From the NCBI GenBank assembly GCA_030619095.1, contig JAUXCB010000019.1, positions 1 to 11,289 on the forward strand: DNA of 11,289 nucleotides, written 5' to 3'. The stretch comes from Verrucomicrobiota bacterium. GTDB lineage: Bacteria; Verrucomicrobiota; Kiritimatiellia; Kiritimatiellales; Tichowtungiaceae. Below the pieces are notes generated by a model. That model did not search any database and was not told where the DNA came from. It saw only the letters and a list, made by a program, of their open reading frames with translations. The position numbers were made by a program, and so were the translations under genes. Below, piece by piece: positions 1 through 5,892 of the stretch (positions are counted from its first letter, which is position 1; every line of letters begins with the position of its first letter).

Positions 1-887
1 CAGTCCACACCTTTGACGCCGGTTGCAGGAATTTTTTGTTCAGGAGTGCAGAAGTCGCCGTACTGCGGATCGATGAAAAACCCTTTTGACCAATCATGAT
101 TTTTGGGCCAGCCAGCCTCCGGAGATCGGTACAGACGGTTGTTCATTACAATGTTCGGCTGATGCTTTCGAATCATGGCTATCAATTCTTTAGCGCGCCA
201 GCTTTCCCCTTGGCATTTCTCCTTACTGTAATCCCACCACACGATATCAATAGGGCCGTACCCGGACATGATCTCTTTTACTTGGCCGTGCAGATAGTCG
301 AGATAGATTGAATTGTCGCGCCCTTCATTCGTGTCCCCTTTGACTGTTGGGAGTCCAAATCCAGCATAAGCGTGAGGATGATGCCAGTCGATTAGCGAGT
401 GATATGCGCCAACTTTGAGACCTTCAGTCCTTGTGGCTTCGACAATTTCCTTAAAGAGATCACGCCCGCAAGCATCCTTTGCGTCGAACGTAGTCAGCTT
501 ACTGTCATGTAAGGAGAATCCCTCATGGTGCTTGCTCGTAAAGACTAGATAGCGACAACCAGCAGCTTTTGCGATTCTAGCCCATTCCTCCGCGAAATCA
601 GCTTTGGGCTTGAATTGCGGAATCAGTTTCTTTTCGTAGAGATCTGCGGGAACACCTGCTCTCTGTTGGATCCATTCCACCCCGCCCCGTTTCCATTGCC
701 TTTCACCCCATTGCCCGGCAGGAATGCTGTAAAGCCCCCAGTGAACGAACATACCAAAACGTGCTTCTCTCCACCATTCCATACGTGTATCGCGCTTGTT
801 GATCGTTTCGCTTTTTATTTTTCCATTAGCGGCCGGAAGGTTTGTTGATATCAGGATTATTCCAGTGATTAAGATGAGTCTTTTCAT
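1..887 (-). CDS. Alpha-L-fucosidase, GH29, secreted (3' end beyond window)
   Basis: This is a retaining exo-glycosidase that releases terminal alpha-L-fucose from fucosylated glycans. Read on the minus strand from the ATG at 887, it gives 295 residues without a stop before the window edge. Residues 1-20 form a signal peptide (MKR plus a hydrophobic stretch ending LPAA), so the enzyme is exported. GH29 landmarks are WWREARFGMFVHWGLYSIPA (38-57), YLVFTSKHHEGF (113-124), GLKVGAYHSLIDWHHP (156-171) and GPIDIVWWDYS (211-221), where D219 fits the catalytic nucleophile, then DFCTPEQKIP (278-287). GH29 proteins usually exceed 430 residues, so roughly the last third is missing. A good Shine-Dalgarno (GGAGG on the minus strand, plus-strand 899-903) fixes the start. 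By eye the codon use is more AT-rich than in dut or the PAS gene, which could reflect transfer. The family is near certain; the natural substrate is unknown. Confidence 0.95.
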   Translation of the reverse strand, partial: MKRLILITGIILISTNLPAANGKIKSETINKRDTRMEWWREARFGMFVHWGLYSIPAGQWGERQWKRGGVEWIQQRAGVPADLYEKKLIPQFKPKADFAEEWARIAKAAGCRYLVFTSKHHEGFSLHDSKLTTFDAKDACGRDLFKEIVEATRTEGLKVGAYHSLIDWHHPHAYAGFGLPTVKGDTNEGRDNSIYLDYLHGQVKEIMSGYGPIDIVWWDYSKEKCQGESWRAKELIAMIRKHQPNIVMNNRLYRSPEAGWPKNHDWSKGFFIDPQYGDFCTPEQKIPATGVKGVD

Positions 888-917
888 TCAGTTTTTTTCC
901 TCCGTGTCAGACCTTAT

Positions 918-947
918 GGCTGAAGCGGATAGCGCTTCGGCCTTTTT
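918..947 (+). terminator. Terminator-like hairpin with T5 tract
   Basis: The arms GGCTGAAGCG (918-927) and CGCTTCGGCC (933-942) form a 10-bp stem with one G-U pair and a 5-nt loop, followed by TTTTT (943-947). In this orientation it looks like an intrinsic terminator, but no plus-strand gene lies upstream. On the minus strand the G-U pair becomes a C-A mismatch and no T-run follows. It sits about 15 nt upstream of the fucosidase Shine-Dalgarno, so it could also be a leader structure or operator. Confidence 0.4.
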
Positions 948-985
948 CAAATCAAGTGGTGTGCCCGACGAACTTTGAGACTGTA

Positions 986-1060
986 GCGGGCTTGCCCGCG
1001 AAAGGCGAAGCGTTTGTTGCTCGAGCAGGTGGTTGGCCGGTGCGAAGCGCCGGACGGCCA
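986..1060. repeat. GC-rich double palindrome, REP-like
   Basis: Two inverted repeats lie close together. GCGGGC/GCCCGC is at 986-991/994-999. CCGGTGC GAA GCGCCGG is at 1037-1053, nested within TGGCCG (1034-1039) and CGGCCA (1055-1060). The stretch contains AGCGGGCTTGCCCGCG, which resembles REP-type intergenic palindromes found in many bacteria. A nearly pure purine tract follows at 1071-1107, with a single C at 1082. No coding sequence is supported in the 888-1235 gap. Confidence 0.4.
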
Positions 1061-1235
1061 GAGGTTCGATGGAAAAGAGGGCAAAAGAGGAAAAAAAGGG
1101 AAAAAGGTTTGGAAGGCTCGAATAATTGATTCTGCATAGATGCATGCACTGACACCTTTTCCTTTTTTTCCGAAGATAGCGCGGCGACCCGTTCGCGGTG
1201 ATAAAGAACCTGTTGTTTTATGGATACGTAGTTGT

Positions 1236-2513
1236 CTATCTGTTTTGCGGTGCCCATTGGCTGCGAATTCCCAGTACAGAGGGAACCAGGCTGAGGGTGA
1301 CGGAGAGTAGAACAATCATGACGCCGCTACCGAGCAGCAAGGTGTCGTAGGCGCTGAGAGTTCTTCTAAGAAGAAGCCATTCCGTACGCAAGAGGTTGAG
1401 TTTGAGAATTTGCCCGCTCAGCAGGCCGGAGAAGGCGATCCCCGCAGAGATAAGCGCAATGCTTAAGCCGGTTGAAAGTGATTTATTTTCTTTGGGGATC
1501 AACGCCAGCATTTCTGAGGAGGCGGCGATGCCGTGTGCTCCTTGAACTGTTCCAAAAAGGAAGGAGAGCAGGCCGACGGTGTAGATGCTTGGCAAGGGAA
1601 TGAAGTCCCGGAGTACCAGCAGAAACAGGACCCCTGCGAAGGAGAGGTGTCCGGTCAGAAAAACCGGTTTAGTGCTGAAGGAATCCACCATTTTTCCTCC
1701 GATATAAAACCCGAAAATCGCCCCGGCTCCGAGCAGGTTTCCCATCAGCACCAACTGGCTGTCAGAGAATCCGAGAACCTCTTTTTGTAACAGGCCAAAC
1801 AGCCAGGGTGTGGCACCGACACAGAGGGAGAGCAGAAAAAGGTAGGAGCAGAACGGGGGGTAGTGCGGGATTCTCAGCACGGTGCGGAGTGCTTCCATCA
1901 GGGTGACGTTGGGCGAAGGGTCGGGTTCTAGTTCCGGAATCTGGATGTAGAAAAAAAAGCGTGCGGCCAGCAGGAGTGTGGCGATAAATAGGATGAGCTG
2001 GAAGAGGAGAAGATCCGGGTAGAGGCGTAGCAGGCAAATGATCCCCAGAGAAAACAAGAGTCCCACGGTTCGAAAGGTCATTCGCAGTTTGCCGAAAAAT
2101 CGACCGCGAATTTCTTCCGGAATAATTGGGCTTAATAGCGCAAACCAGCTAGAAGAGTTGATGGTGATGCCCATGGCGTAAATGAGAAGACCCAGCCCAA
2201 TCCATTTACCCGGTGCGGAGGAGGAAAATCCAGCTAGCGGAAGCATTAGGTAGCCAATGATGGAGATGATCAGGCCGATCGCCCCAATTTTCTTTTTGCC
2301 ATGACGGTCGGCAATATAGGCCATGGGAAGAATTAAAAGCATTCCAATGAGCGGCGAGAGGGAGAGCAGAAAGAGAATGCGGTACCCCGGGATTCCCAAC
2401 CGCGCGAGATAGGCCAGCATAAACCCGTTGCTGAGAAGAATCATGCTGGTGATCCCCAAACACTGGGTGAAAATAATCGTACGCAGAGCCTTTTTGATCG
2501 TTGCATCAATCAT
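1236..2513 (-). CDS. Major facilitator superfamily (MFS) transporter
   Basis: This 425-residue polytopic inner-membrane protein has the usual MFS length and about 12 hydrophobic segments. The loop 2-3 signature appears as AYIADRHGKKK (65-75), the usual D-R-x-G-R/K-K motif. A weaker counterpart, GGKMVDSFSTKP (272-283), lies at the start of the second half, as expected from the internal duplication of MFS proteins. PEEIRGRFFGKLR (132-144) matches the conserved loop seen in many drug and sugar MFS proteins. The substrate cannot be read from the sequence. The ATG at 2513 has only a weak upstream AAGATTGA as a possible ribosome site. It lies 160 nt downstream of the DUF1643-like gene on the same strand, and 348 nt of repeat-rich DNA separates it from the fucosidase start, so co-transcription with either is unproven. 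Confidence 0.88.
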   Translation of the reverse strand: MIDATIKKALRTIIFTQCLGITSMILLSNGFMLAYLARLGIPGYRILFLLSLSPLIGMLLILPMAYIADRHGKKKIGAIGLIISIIGYLMLPLAGFSSSAPGKWIGLGLLIYAMGITINSSSWFALLSPIIPEEIRGRFFGKLRMTFRTVGLLFSLGIICLLRLYPDLLLFQLILFIATLLLAARFFFYIQIPELEPDPSPNVTLMEALRTVLRIPHYPPFCSYLFLLSLCVGATPWLFGLLQKEVLGFSDSQLVLMGNLLGAGAIFGFYIGGKMVDSFSTKPVFLTGHLSFAGVLFLLVLRDFIPLPSIYTVGLLSFLFGTVQGAHGIAASSEMLALIPKENKSLSTGLSIALISAGIAFSGLLSGQILKLNLLRTEWLLLRRTLSAYDTLLLGSGVMIVLLSVTLSLVPSVLGIRSQWAPQNR

Positions 2514-2673
2514 GGTAATTCAATCTTATTTCTGATGGGAGGAGTCTGCTAATCACATCGGACTAGGGGCGCTGATCGCAGAGGGGTTGAGCCGCAGGTC
2601 GAGGGGTCGAAATATGCTGCAGGAAGTATGGGTGCGTCTGTTGTCGTCGTGATGGGTTCCCTTTATTCGGAGA

Positions 2674-3414
2674 TTACGCCGTATGGTTTAAAGCAACCAG
2701 AATTTTTTCAAGCCACTCTTCTTTTTTGGCCTGCATCATCGGGCTGGGGTGGGCGGTCAGAATCGGGTTGTTTTCCGAAGGAATCGTGACTGTTTTTTCG
2801 CCCGCAATAGAACTCAGACATTGTTGCGCCAAAGGGATTAACCCTGCGTCCTGACCCCATCCGAGGATGAAGGGTGCCCCGGGTTTCCGTGCGAGCATCT
2901 GCTCGCGCTCCGCTTTCCGAACGTTGGAAAACAGGCTGTGCGCACCCCCGCCTTTCATTCCGTTGAGTTCTTTTGTGCGGGCGATAAAGCTGGGACTTTT
3001 CGGGTCGCGGATATCAGAGATATTCAGAATGCGAATATGTTTCCACTGTTTGGAAACCATGATGCGCATCAGTTGATATTGAGTGTTGTCCGGCTGCGTT
3101 AAAACCAGCGGCTTTCGAAAACCATCGGGCAGGGGCAGTTCTAACAGGCGGTCGGTGTCGCCCTCTTCGATGGGTCGTGACGAGCCGGGGTTCATCATGA
3201 TCACCACGGCATCCGGCAGGTTGAGTGATTCATTCGGCGAGCCGAATAGATCGCCGGAGTCGCTTCCCGCGCCAACGGCTTCGCGCGGCAGCGAGGTGAT
3301 CTCCAGCGTACTGCGGCAGAGCAGGGGCTTCTGACCTTCGATATTCAGGCGGTAAAAATGGCCGTAACAGCGGAAGGTCTTTTTTAATTCAGCGGCATAT
3401 AAAAATTGAGTCAT
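2674..3414 (-). CDS. DUF1643-like protein of unknown function
   Basis: This is a soluble protein of about 246 residues, with no signal peptide or membrane segment. Its motif order fits DUF1643: a hydrophobic strand ending MMNPGSS (73-79, like the family's MLNPS), the strand IRILNISDIRDPKS (127-140, like the VxNLFxxR region), then PFILGWGQ (181-188, like the family's WG motif) and a late HPSPM (223-227, like the HPLY region). DUF1643 has no established biochemical role to my knowledge. The ATG at 3414 (MTQFLYAAELKK) was chosen; a GTG at 3432 would add six residues, and neither has a clear Shine-Dalgarno. Its first bases overlap the plus-strand remnant, and a TTAATC-type hexamer array (3442-3471) lies just upstream, where its promoter should be. 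That the gene is real is clear from the long open frame; family membership is moderately certain. Confidence 0.7.
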   Translation of the reverse strand: MTQFLYAAELKKTFRCYGHFYRLNIEGQKPLLCRSTLEITSLPREAVGAGSDSGDLFGSPNESLNLPDAVVIMMNPGSSRPIEEGDTDRLLELPLPDGFRKPLVLTQPDNTQYQLMRIMVSKQWKHIRILNISDIRDPKSPSFIARTKELNGMKGGGAHSLFSNVRKAEREQMLARKPGAPFILGWGQDAGLIPLAQQCLSSIAGEKTVTIPSENNPILTAHPSPMMQAKKEEWLEKILVALNHTA

Positions 3415-3768
3415 AAGCGGACATTTAACCACTCGTTTCGCTTTATCTTAATCATAATTTTAATCTTAATCTGGCGGGCATTTGGAAGCCACGGACTCGT
3501 CCGGGCTCCTTTGAAGGGGTCGGTTTGGACGGGTTGGCATGGATGGATGAGGCCCGTGCAGAATATTTCCACCTTCCAGCCGCACCGCTGGCGAGAAATT
3601 GTGGCTGACCGCATTCAAAAAGGGCGCGAACCCGACCTCTCGGAACACGTCGTCATGGAGATGATGCGGTCCATTCACGAAGAAGCCATTCGCCAGCAGG
3701 AAATGGATCGCATTCAGAGTGAAGGATCATTTTTCCAGACAGTGGGAAAAGATAGATTTTCAGGTTAG
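3406..3768 (+). pseudogene. 5'-truncated chorismate mutase (AroQ-type) remnant
   Basis: The open frame is 120 codons, but only its second half looks like a real protein. From about 3550, RPVQNISTFQPHRWREIV, then a span with DLSEHVVMEMM, then RSIHEEAIRQQ match the second and third helices of AroQ-type chorismate mutase domains (typical pattern: P.....RW.E......G...L...........IHEESIRxQ). The enzyme converts chorismate to prephenate for Phe/Tyr synthesis. The first helix, which carries a catalytic Arg, and the following Lys region are absent. The upstream codons are instead the antisense of the DUF1643 start plus the hexamer repeat, which translates as an Ile/Leu run. A start at the ATG at 3547 would give 73 residues, still lacking helix 1. 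It is most likely an inactive remnant of a chorismate mutase or a DAHP synthase-mutase fusion; an unusual small protein is the alternative. Confidence 0.45.
3442..3471. repeat. Degenerate TTAATC hexamer array, five units
   Basis: Five consecutive 6-bp units match the consensus TTAATC. The second, fourth and fifth (3448-3453, 3460-3465, 3466-3471) are exact, and the other two carry one or two changes (TTTATC, ATAATT). The array is AT-rich within GC-richer surroundings. It lies 28 nt upstream of the DUF1643-like ATG and at the 5' border of the chorismate mutase remnant, so it may mark a recombination junction or hold promoter elements. Confidence 0.6.
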
Positions 3769-3773
3769 AGGCC

Positions 3774-3801
3774 TTGACTTGCCTGCTGATTTCTATACCT
3801 T
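3774..3801 (+). promoter_or_regulatory. Predicted sigma70-type promoter for tRNA-Asn
   Basis: TTGACT (3774-3779) matches the -35 consensus at five of six positions. It is followed after 16 nt by TACCTT (3796-3801) within TATACCTTATT, a plausible -10 region. The tRNA begins 15 nt later, which is a normal distance for a tRNA leader. Confidence 0.5.
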
Positions 3802-3816
3802 ATTCGCCTTCTGCAT

Positions 3817-3891
3817 TCCGACGTAGCTCAATGGTAGAGTAGGTGACTGTTAATCACTTGGTTGCTGGTTCGAGTCCAGCCGTCGGAGCCA
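3817..3891 (+). tRNA. tRNA-Asn (anticodon GTT)
   Basis: The sequence folds into a full cloverleaf. The acceptor arm is TCCGACG (3817-3823) with CGTCGGA (3881-3887), followed by discriminator G3888 and an encoded CCA (3889-3891). The D arm is GCTC/GAGT around AATGGTA. The anticodon stem GGTGA/TCACT (3842-3846/3854-3858) closes the loop CTGTTAA, with anticodon GTT at 3849-3851 after the invariant T. The T arm contains GGTTCGAGTCC. It reads AAC/AAU codons as asparagine. It has its own promoter-like sequence upstream and a terminator six bases downstream, so it is probably a single-gene transcript. Confidence 0.96.
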
Positions 3892-3896
3892 AATTT

Positions 3897-3928
3897 AAAG
3901 CCGAACCGCAAGGTTCGGCTTTTAGTTT
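3897..3928 (+). terminator. Bidirectional intrinsic terminator (tRNA-Asn and purN)
   Basis: AAAGCCGAACC (3897-3907) and GGTTCGGCTTT (3912-3922) form a perfect 11-bp stem with a GCAA tetraloop. It is followed by a T-rich run on the plus strand (TTTTAGTTT, 3920-3928). On the minus strand the same hairpin is followed by TTTAAATTT. It therefore suits both the tRNA (plus) and purN, which converges from the right. Confidence 0.85.
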
Positions 3929-3992
3929 CCCCACGGATTCATGAGTCATACGAGGAACGTGCAACCCCTCTGGTTTTGCCGTTCCAGTTTCT

Positions 3993-4006
3993 GGTTGTCG
4001 GTTGTC
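3993..4006. repeat. Tandem GGTTGTC heptamer
   Basis: Two adjacent exact copies of GGTTGTC lie in the short gap between the tRNA terminator and the purN stop. On the minus strand they read as a GACAACC tandem, resembling simple intergenic repeats seen in many bacterial genomes. No function is apparent. Confidence 0.45.
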
Positions 4007-4045
4007 AGGGGGAACCTGTCAAACCCGGGAGGTTTTGCAAGCGGC

Positions 4046-4633
4046 TCATACGGCGCAGGGTTCACGAGATGCAATTTGCTGGAGCGCTGTGGAGTAGGCG
4101 ATGTGCTCTTCTATATGGATACGGTTCATGAGGCTCTCCTCTGTGTCATCCGGCAGGACAGGAACCGTGCGCTGAACAATGATCGGGCCGGTGTCGATGC
4201 CGTCATCCACAAAATGGACGGTACACCCGGTTTTAGATGCGCCGGCGTTCAGCGCCTGTTGCCCGGCCTCCAGACCGGGAAAGTTTGGAAGAAGCGATGG
4301 GTGAATATTGACGACTCGGCCGGCAAACGCATTGAGCAGTCCAGATTTGATGATCCGCATAAAGCCGGCCAGTACAATAAAATTGCCGCCGTGGGCACGG
4401 ATGATTTCGATGGCACGCGTCTCCGCCTCGCCGTCGAGCTTTGTCTTGAAGGGGGCACAATCCAGATGAATGGCCGGGTGGCCGAGTCGCCGGGCGCGTT
4501 CGAGAATGAAGGCATCCTTGCTGTCGGAAATAACGCAAACAATACGTGCATTGAGCGTTCCGGACTCGATGGCCTCCGCAATGGCCTGATAGTTCGAGCC
4601 CGATCCAGATCCGAAAATCGCTATGTTCAGCAT
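4046..4633 (-). CDS. purN: Phosphoribosylglycinamide formyltransferase (GART)
   Basis: PurN transfers the formyl group of 10-formyltetrahydrofolate to GAR, giving FGAR, in cytosolic de novo purine synthesis. From the ATG at 4633 it has 195 residues, close to the family norm. Signatures in order are IAIFGSGSGSNYQAI (4-18, phosphate/GAR-binding loop), CVISDSKDAFILERA (33-47), FIVLAGFMRII (85-95), VVNIHPSLLP (107-116, catalytic N109 and H111), FPGLEAGQQALNAG (118-131) and GCTVHFVDDGIDTGPII (136-152, catalytic D147). These line up with Asn106, His108 and Asp144 of the E. coli enzyme at a constant +3 offset. An earlier in-frame ATG at 4648 would add five residues but lacks a ribosome site. Nothing is missing, so it should be active. 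No other pur gene is adjacent; it shares the upstream repeat block with divergent dut. Confidence 0.96.
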   Translation of the reverse strand: MLNIAIFGSGSGSNYQAIAEAIESGTLNARIVCVISDSKDAFILERARRLGHPAIHLDCAPFKTKLDGEAETRAIEIIRAHGGNFIVLAGFMRIIKSGLLNAFAGRVVNIHPSLLPNFPGLEAGQQALNAGASKTGCTVHFVDDGIDTGPIIVQRTVPVLPDDTEESLMNRIHIEEHIAYSTALQQIASREPCAV

Positions 4634-4642
4634 GCTATGGTT

Positions 4643-4646
4643 CTCC
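4643..4646 (-). promoter_or_regulatory. Shine-Dalgarno that decides the purN start
   Basis: On the minus strand GGAG lies 9 nt before the ATG at 4633. It overlaps the alternative ATG at 4648, which itself has no purine-rich site upstream. This supports the shorter purN, beginning MLNIAIFGSG. Confidence 0.7.
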
Positions 4647-4654
4647 ATTAATTG

Positions 4655-4684
4655 AACCGCTAATAAACGCTAATGGACGCGAAT
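4655..4684. repeat. Three-unit 10-bp periodic repeat
   Basis: The units AACCGCTAAT (4655-4664), AAACGCTAAT (4665-4674) and GGACGCGAAT (4675-4684) are spaced exactly 10 bp apart, close to one helical turn. They begin 7 nt upstream of the alternative purN ATG. A 13-nt dyad, TTTGGA A TCCAAA, follows at 4684-4696. Confidence 0.6.
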
Positions 4685-4708
4685 TTGGAATCCAAAACTG
4701 GAAGCATA

Positions 4709-4808
4709 TTTTTGACAGGATCACAGGTCCGATCCGAAGTGTCGGATTCCAAGAAAGTGTCGGACTCCGAGTGTTCGGAGATAGTCAGGATAAGAACCCT
4801 GTCAAAAA
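4709..4808. repeat. 100-bp branched palindromic element
   Basis: A perfect 11-bp inverted repeat, TTTTTGACAGG (4709-4719) and CCTGTCAAAAA (4798-4808), encloses two shorter hairpins: ATCCGA AGTG TCGGAT (4732-4747) and CTCCGA GTGT TCGGAG (4765-4780). AGTGTCGGA-type words recur at 4738, 4756 and 4770. As RNA or cruciform DNA this gives a closing stem with two side hairpins. The outer arms resemble the common intergenic GACAGGAT-type repeats. It sits between divergent purN and dut. It could be a MITE-like repeat, a protein-binding site or a structured RNA; no target-site duplication is visible. Confidence 0.55.
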
Positions 4809-4823
4809 CAGTCGTAGCTTCTC

Positions 4824-4852
4824 TTTACCGGCGAGGGCCCTTTGGCTATGAT
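4824..4852 (+). promoter_or_regulatory. Predicted sigma70-type promoter for dut
   Basis: TTTACC (4824-4829) is separated by exactly 17 nt from TATGAT (4847-4852), which matches the -10 consensus at five of six positions. The dut start codon is 51 nt further on, leaving a plausible short leader. Confidence 0.5.
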
Positions 4853-4903
4853 TTGCGCTCATTGAAGAGATAACTGCCGCATCAACGGCTGAATGGAGAT
4901 GAA

Positions 4904-5341
4904 ATGAAACTTTTGATCAAACCGCATAACGAAACCGCCCGCGAATTCTATGCCGATCACGGCCATTTTCATGACGGGGATGCCGGACTCGACCTCTATG
5001 TTCTCGAGGATATCTCCTTTGAGCCGGGCGAAACCAAGTTGATTAAGCTGGGCGTCTCCTGCGAGCCCGACGACGGACGGGCCTATTACCTTTTTCCCCG
5101 TTCCAGCATTTCTAAAACGCCCCTGCGGATGTCCAACTCCATCGGGCTGATTGATGGCGGCTACCGCGGCGAGATTATGGCCTCGTGCGACAACATCAAA
5201 TCGGAAGTCTATACCGCCGAAAAAGGACAGCGACTTTTCCAGCTCGTGGCCACCGACAGTTCCCCCATTCATTATGAACTGGTGGATGGACTCTCCGAAA
5301 CCACCCGCGGCTCCGGCGGCTTCGGCAGCACCGGTGTATAG
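4904..5341 (+). CDS. dut: Deoxyuridine 5'-triphosphate nucleotidohydrolase (dUTPase)
   Basis: Dut hydrolyses dUTP to dUMP and pyrophosphate, keeping uracil out of DNA and supplying dUMP for thymidylate synthesis. It is a cytosolic homotrimer in this family. The 145-residue product is of normal length and shows all five trimeric-dUTPase motifs: DAGLDLY (26-32), PRSSIS (65-70), IGLIDGGYRGEI (80-91, catalytic D84 and uracil-stacking Y87), GQRLFQLV (108-115) and the C-terminal Gly-rich arm RGSGGFGSTG (135-144). GGAG at 4895-4898 lies 5 nt before the ATG, a strong ribosome site. A promoter candidate lies just upstream and a hairpin just downstream, so it is probably monocistronic. Confidence 0.97.
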   Translation: MKLLIKPHNETAREFYADHGHFHDGDAGLDLYVLEDISFEPGETKLIKLGVSCEPDDGRAYYLFPRSSISKTPLRMSNSIGLIDGGYRGEIMASCDNIKSEVYTAEKGQRLFQLVATDSSPIHYELVDGLSETTRGSGGFGSTGV

Positions 5342-5357
5342 CGGGTGGGGGATCGAG

Positions 5358-5382
5358 CCACCATTCGCTATGCGAAAGGTGG
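5358..5382 (+). terminator. Hairpin after dut (possible weak terminator)
   Basis: CCACC A TTCGC (5358-5368) pairs with GCGAA A GGTGG (5372-5382) around the loop TAT, with a single A-A mismatch. It begins 17 nt past the dut stop. No T-run follows, so it may be a processing or stability element rather than a true intrinsic terminator. Confidence 0.4.
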
Positions 5383-5393
5383 TGGGCATTACA

Positions 5394-5414
5394 GGATTCG
5401 AATCCGTTTAAACG
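5394..5414. repeat. Two adjacent perfect palindromes
   Basis: GGATTCGAATCC (5394-5405) is a 12-bp perfect palindrome, and CGTTTAAACG (5405-5414) is a 10-bp one sharing a base with it. They could be binding sites for a dimeric regulator or chance. The first resembles a tRNA T-loop, but no cloverleaf surrounds it. Confidence 0.4.
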
Positions 5415-5880
5415 AAGTCTTGTGTGGTCAGAACGTTGCAGGTTGATTCATCTATCTACCTTTCAGTGAAGAGTCTACACAAGTTTCAGGCGGAAACACG
5501 AAGAAATGCAACCATCTGAAAAAGGGTGCTTATTGGTGGTCAAAACCCGTAGTTTCCGACGTAGTCTGAGCTGCTTGTTATCCTGGGCCGAAGATTGTAT
5601 CTCTCAAAAGAAATGAGCAGCGGGAATGGCAACGGTTGGAAAAATCGCAGACACGGGTCCGATCATGGACAAAGCTCCTCAGAAATATGTTCATAAATTC
5701 TCGAAGCGGAGGCGGGGCCTCACTAAGTAGAGCCTGGCTCCGCACAAGCCGGTGCTTTTGTTGGCGGTTTTGGATGGTGTGGAGGAGGGGGGACCACCGC
5801 CCGAAGTGGCTTAAAGACCCATAACTTGGCATGTGAAATGCTCAATTAAACGCGGATTATTTTTGTGGTTTGAACAGGTT
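5415..5880. other. Intergenic region without a confident gene
   Basis: No start, ribosome site and conserved motif combine into a gene here. There is an imperfect GC-rich hairpin with outer arms GCGGAG (5706-5711) and CTCCGC (5738-5743). A plus-strand open stretch at about 5588-5824 reads KIVSLKRNEQREWQRLEKSQ near its start. That is weakly reminiscent of the N-terminus of IS630-type transposases, but it has no ATG and loses any resemblance afterwards. It may be decayed mobile-element DNA. Confidence 0.3.
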
Positions 5881-5886
5881 GGAAGG
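5881..5886 (+). promoter_or_regulatory. Shine-Dalgarno that decides the PAS protein start
   Basis: GGAAGG lies 6 nt before the ATG at 5893, an ideal placement. The longer alternative beginning at GTG 5833 has no comparable site, so the shorter product is preferred. Confidence 0.65.
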
Positions 5887-5892
5887 TTTCTT

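Noticed and set aside
952..1257. Minus-strand open frames of 85-122 codons in the 888-1235 gap
   Set aside because: They run through a polypyrimidine tract and REP-like palindromes, have no ribosome site or motif, and overlap one another in several frames.
3941..4651. 236-codon plus-strand open frame
   Set aside because: It lies opposite purN, whose catalytic motifs are all intact; this frame has no motif or ribosome site.
4655..4808. CRISPR-like array
   Set aside because: The repeats are 6 to 11 bp, degenerate and partly inverted, with no uniform spacers and no cas genes nearby.
4859..5389. 176-codon minus-strand open frame
   Set aside because: It is the antisense shadow of dut, with Gly/Ala-rich composition and no motif.
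5345..5420. Possible tRNA because of GGATTCGAATCC
   Set aside because: The T-stem would carry an A-C mismatch next to the loop, and no acceptor, D or anticodon arms can be drawn on either strand.
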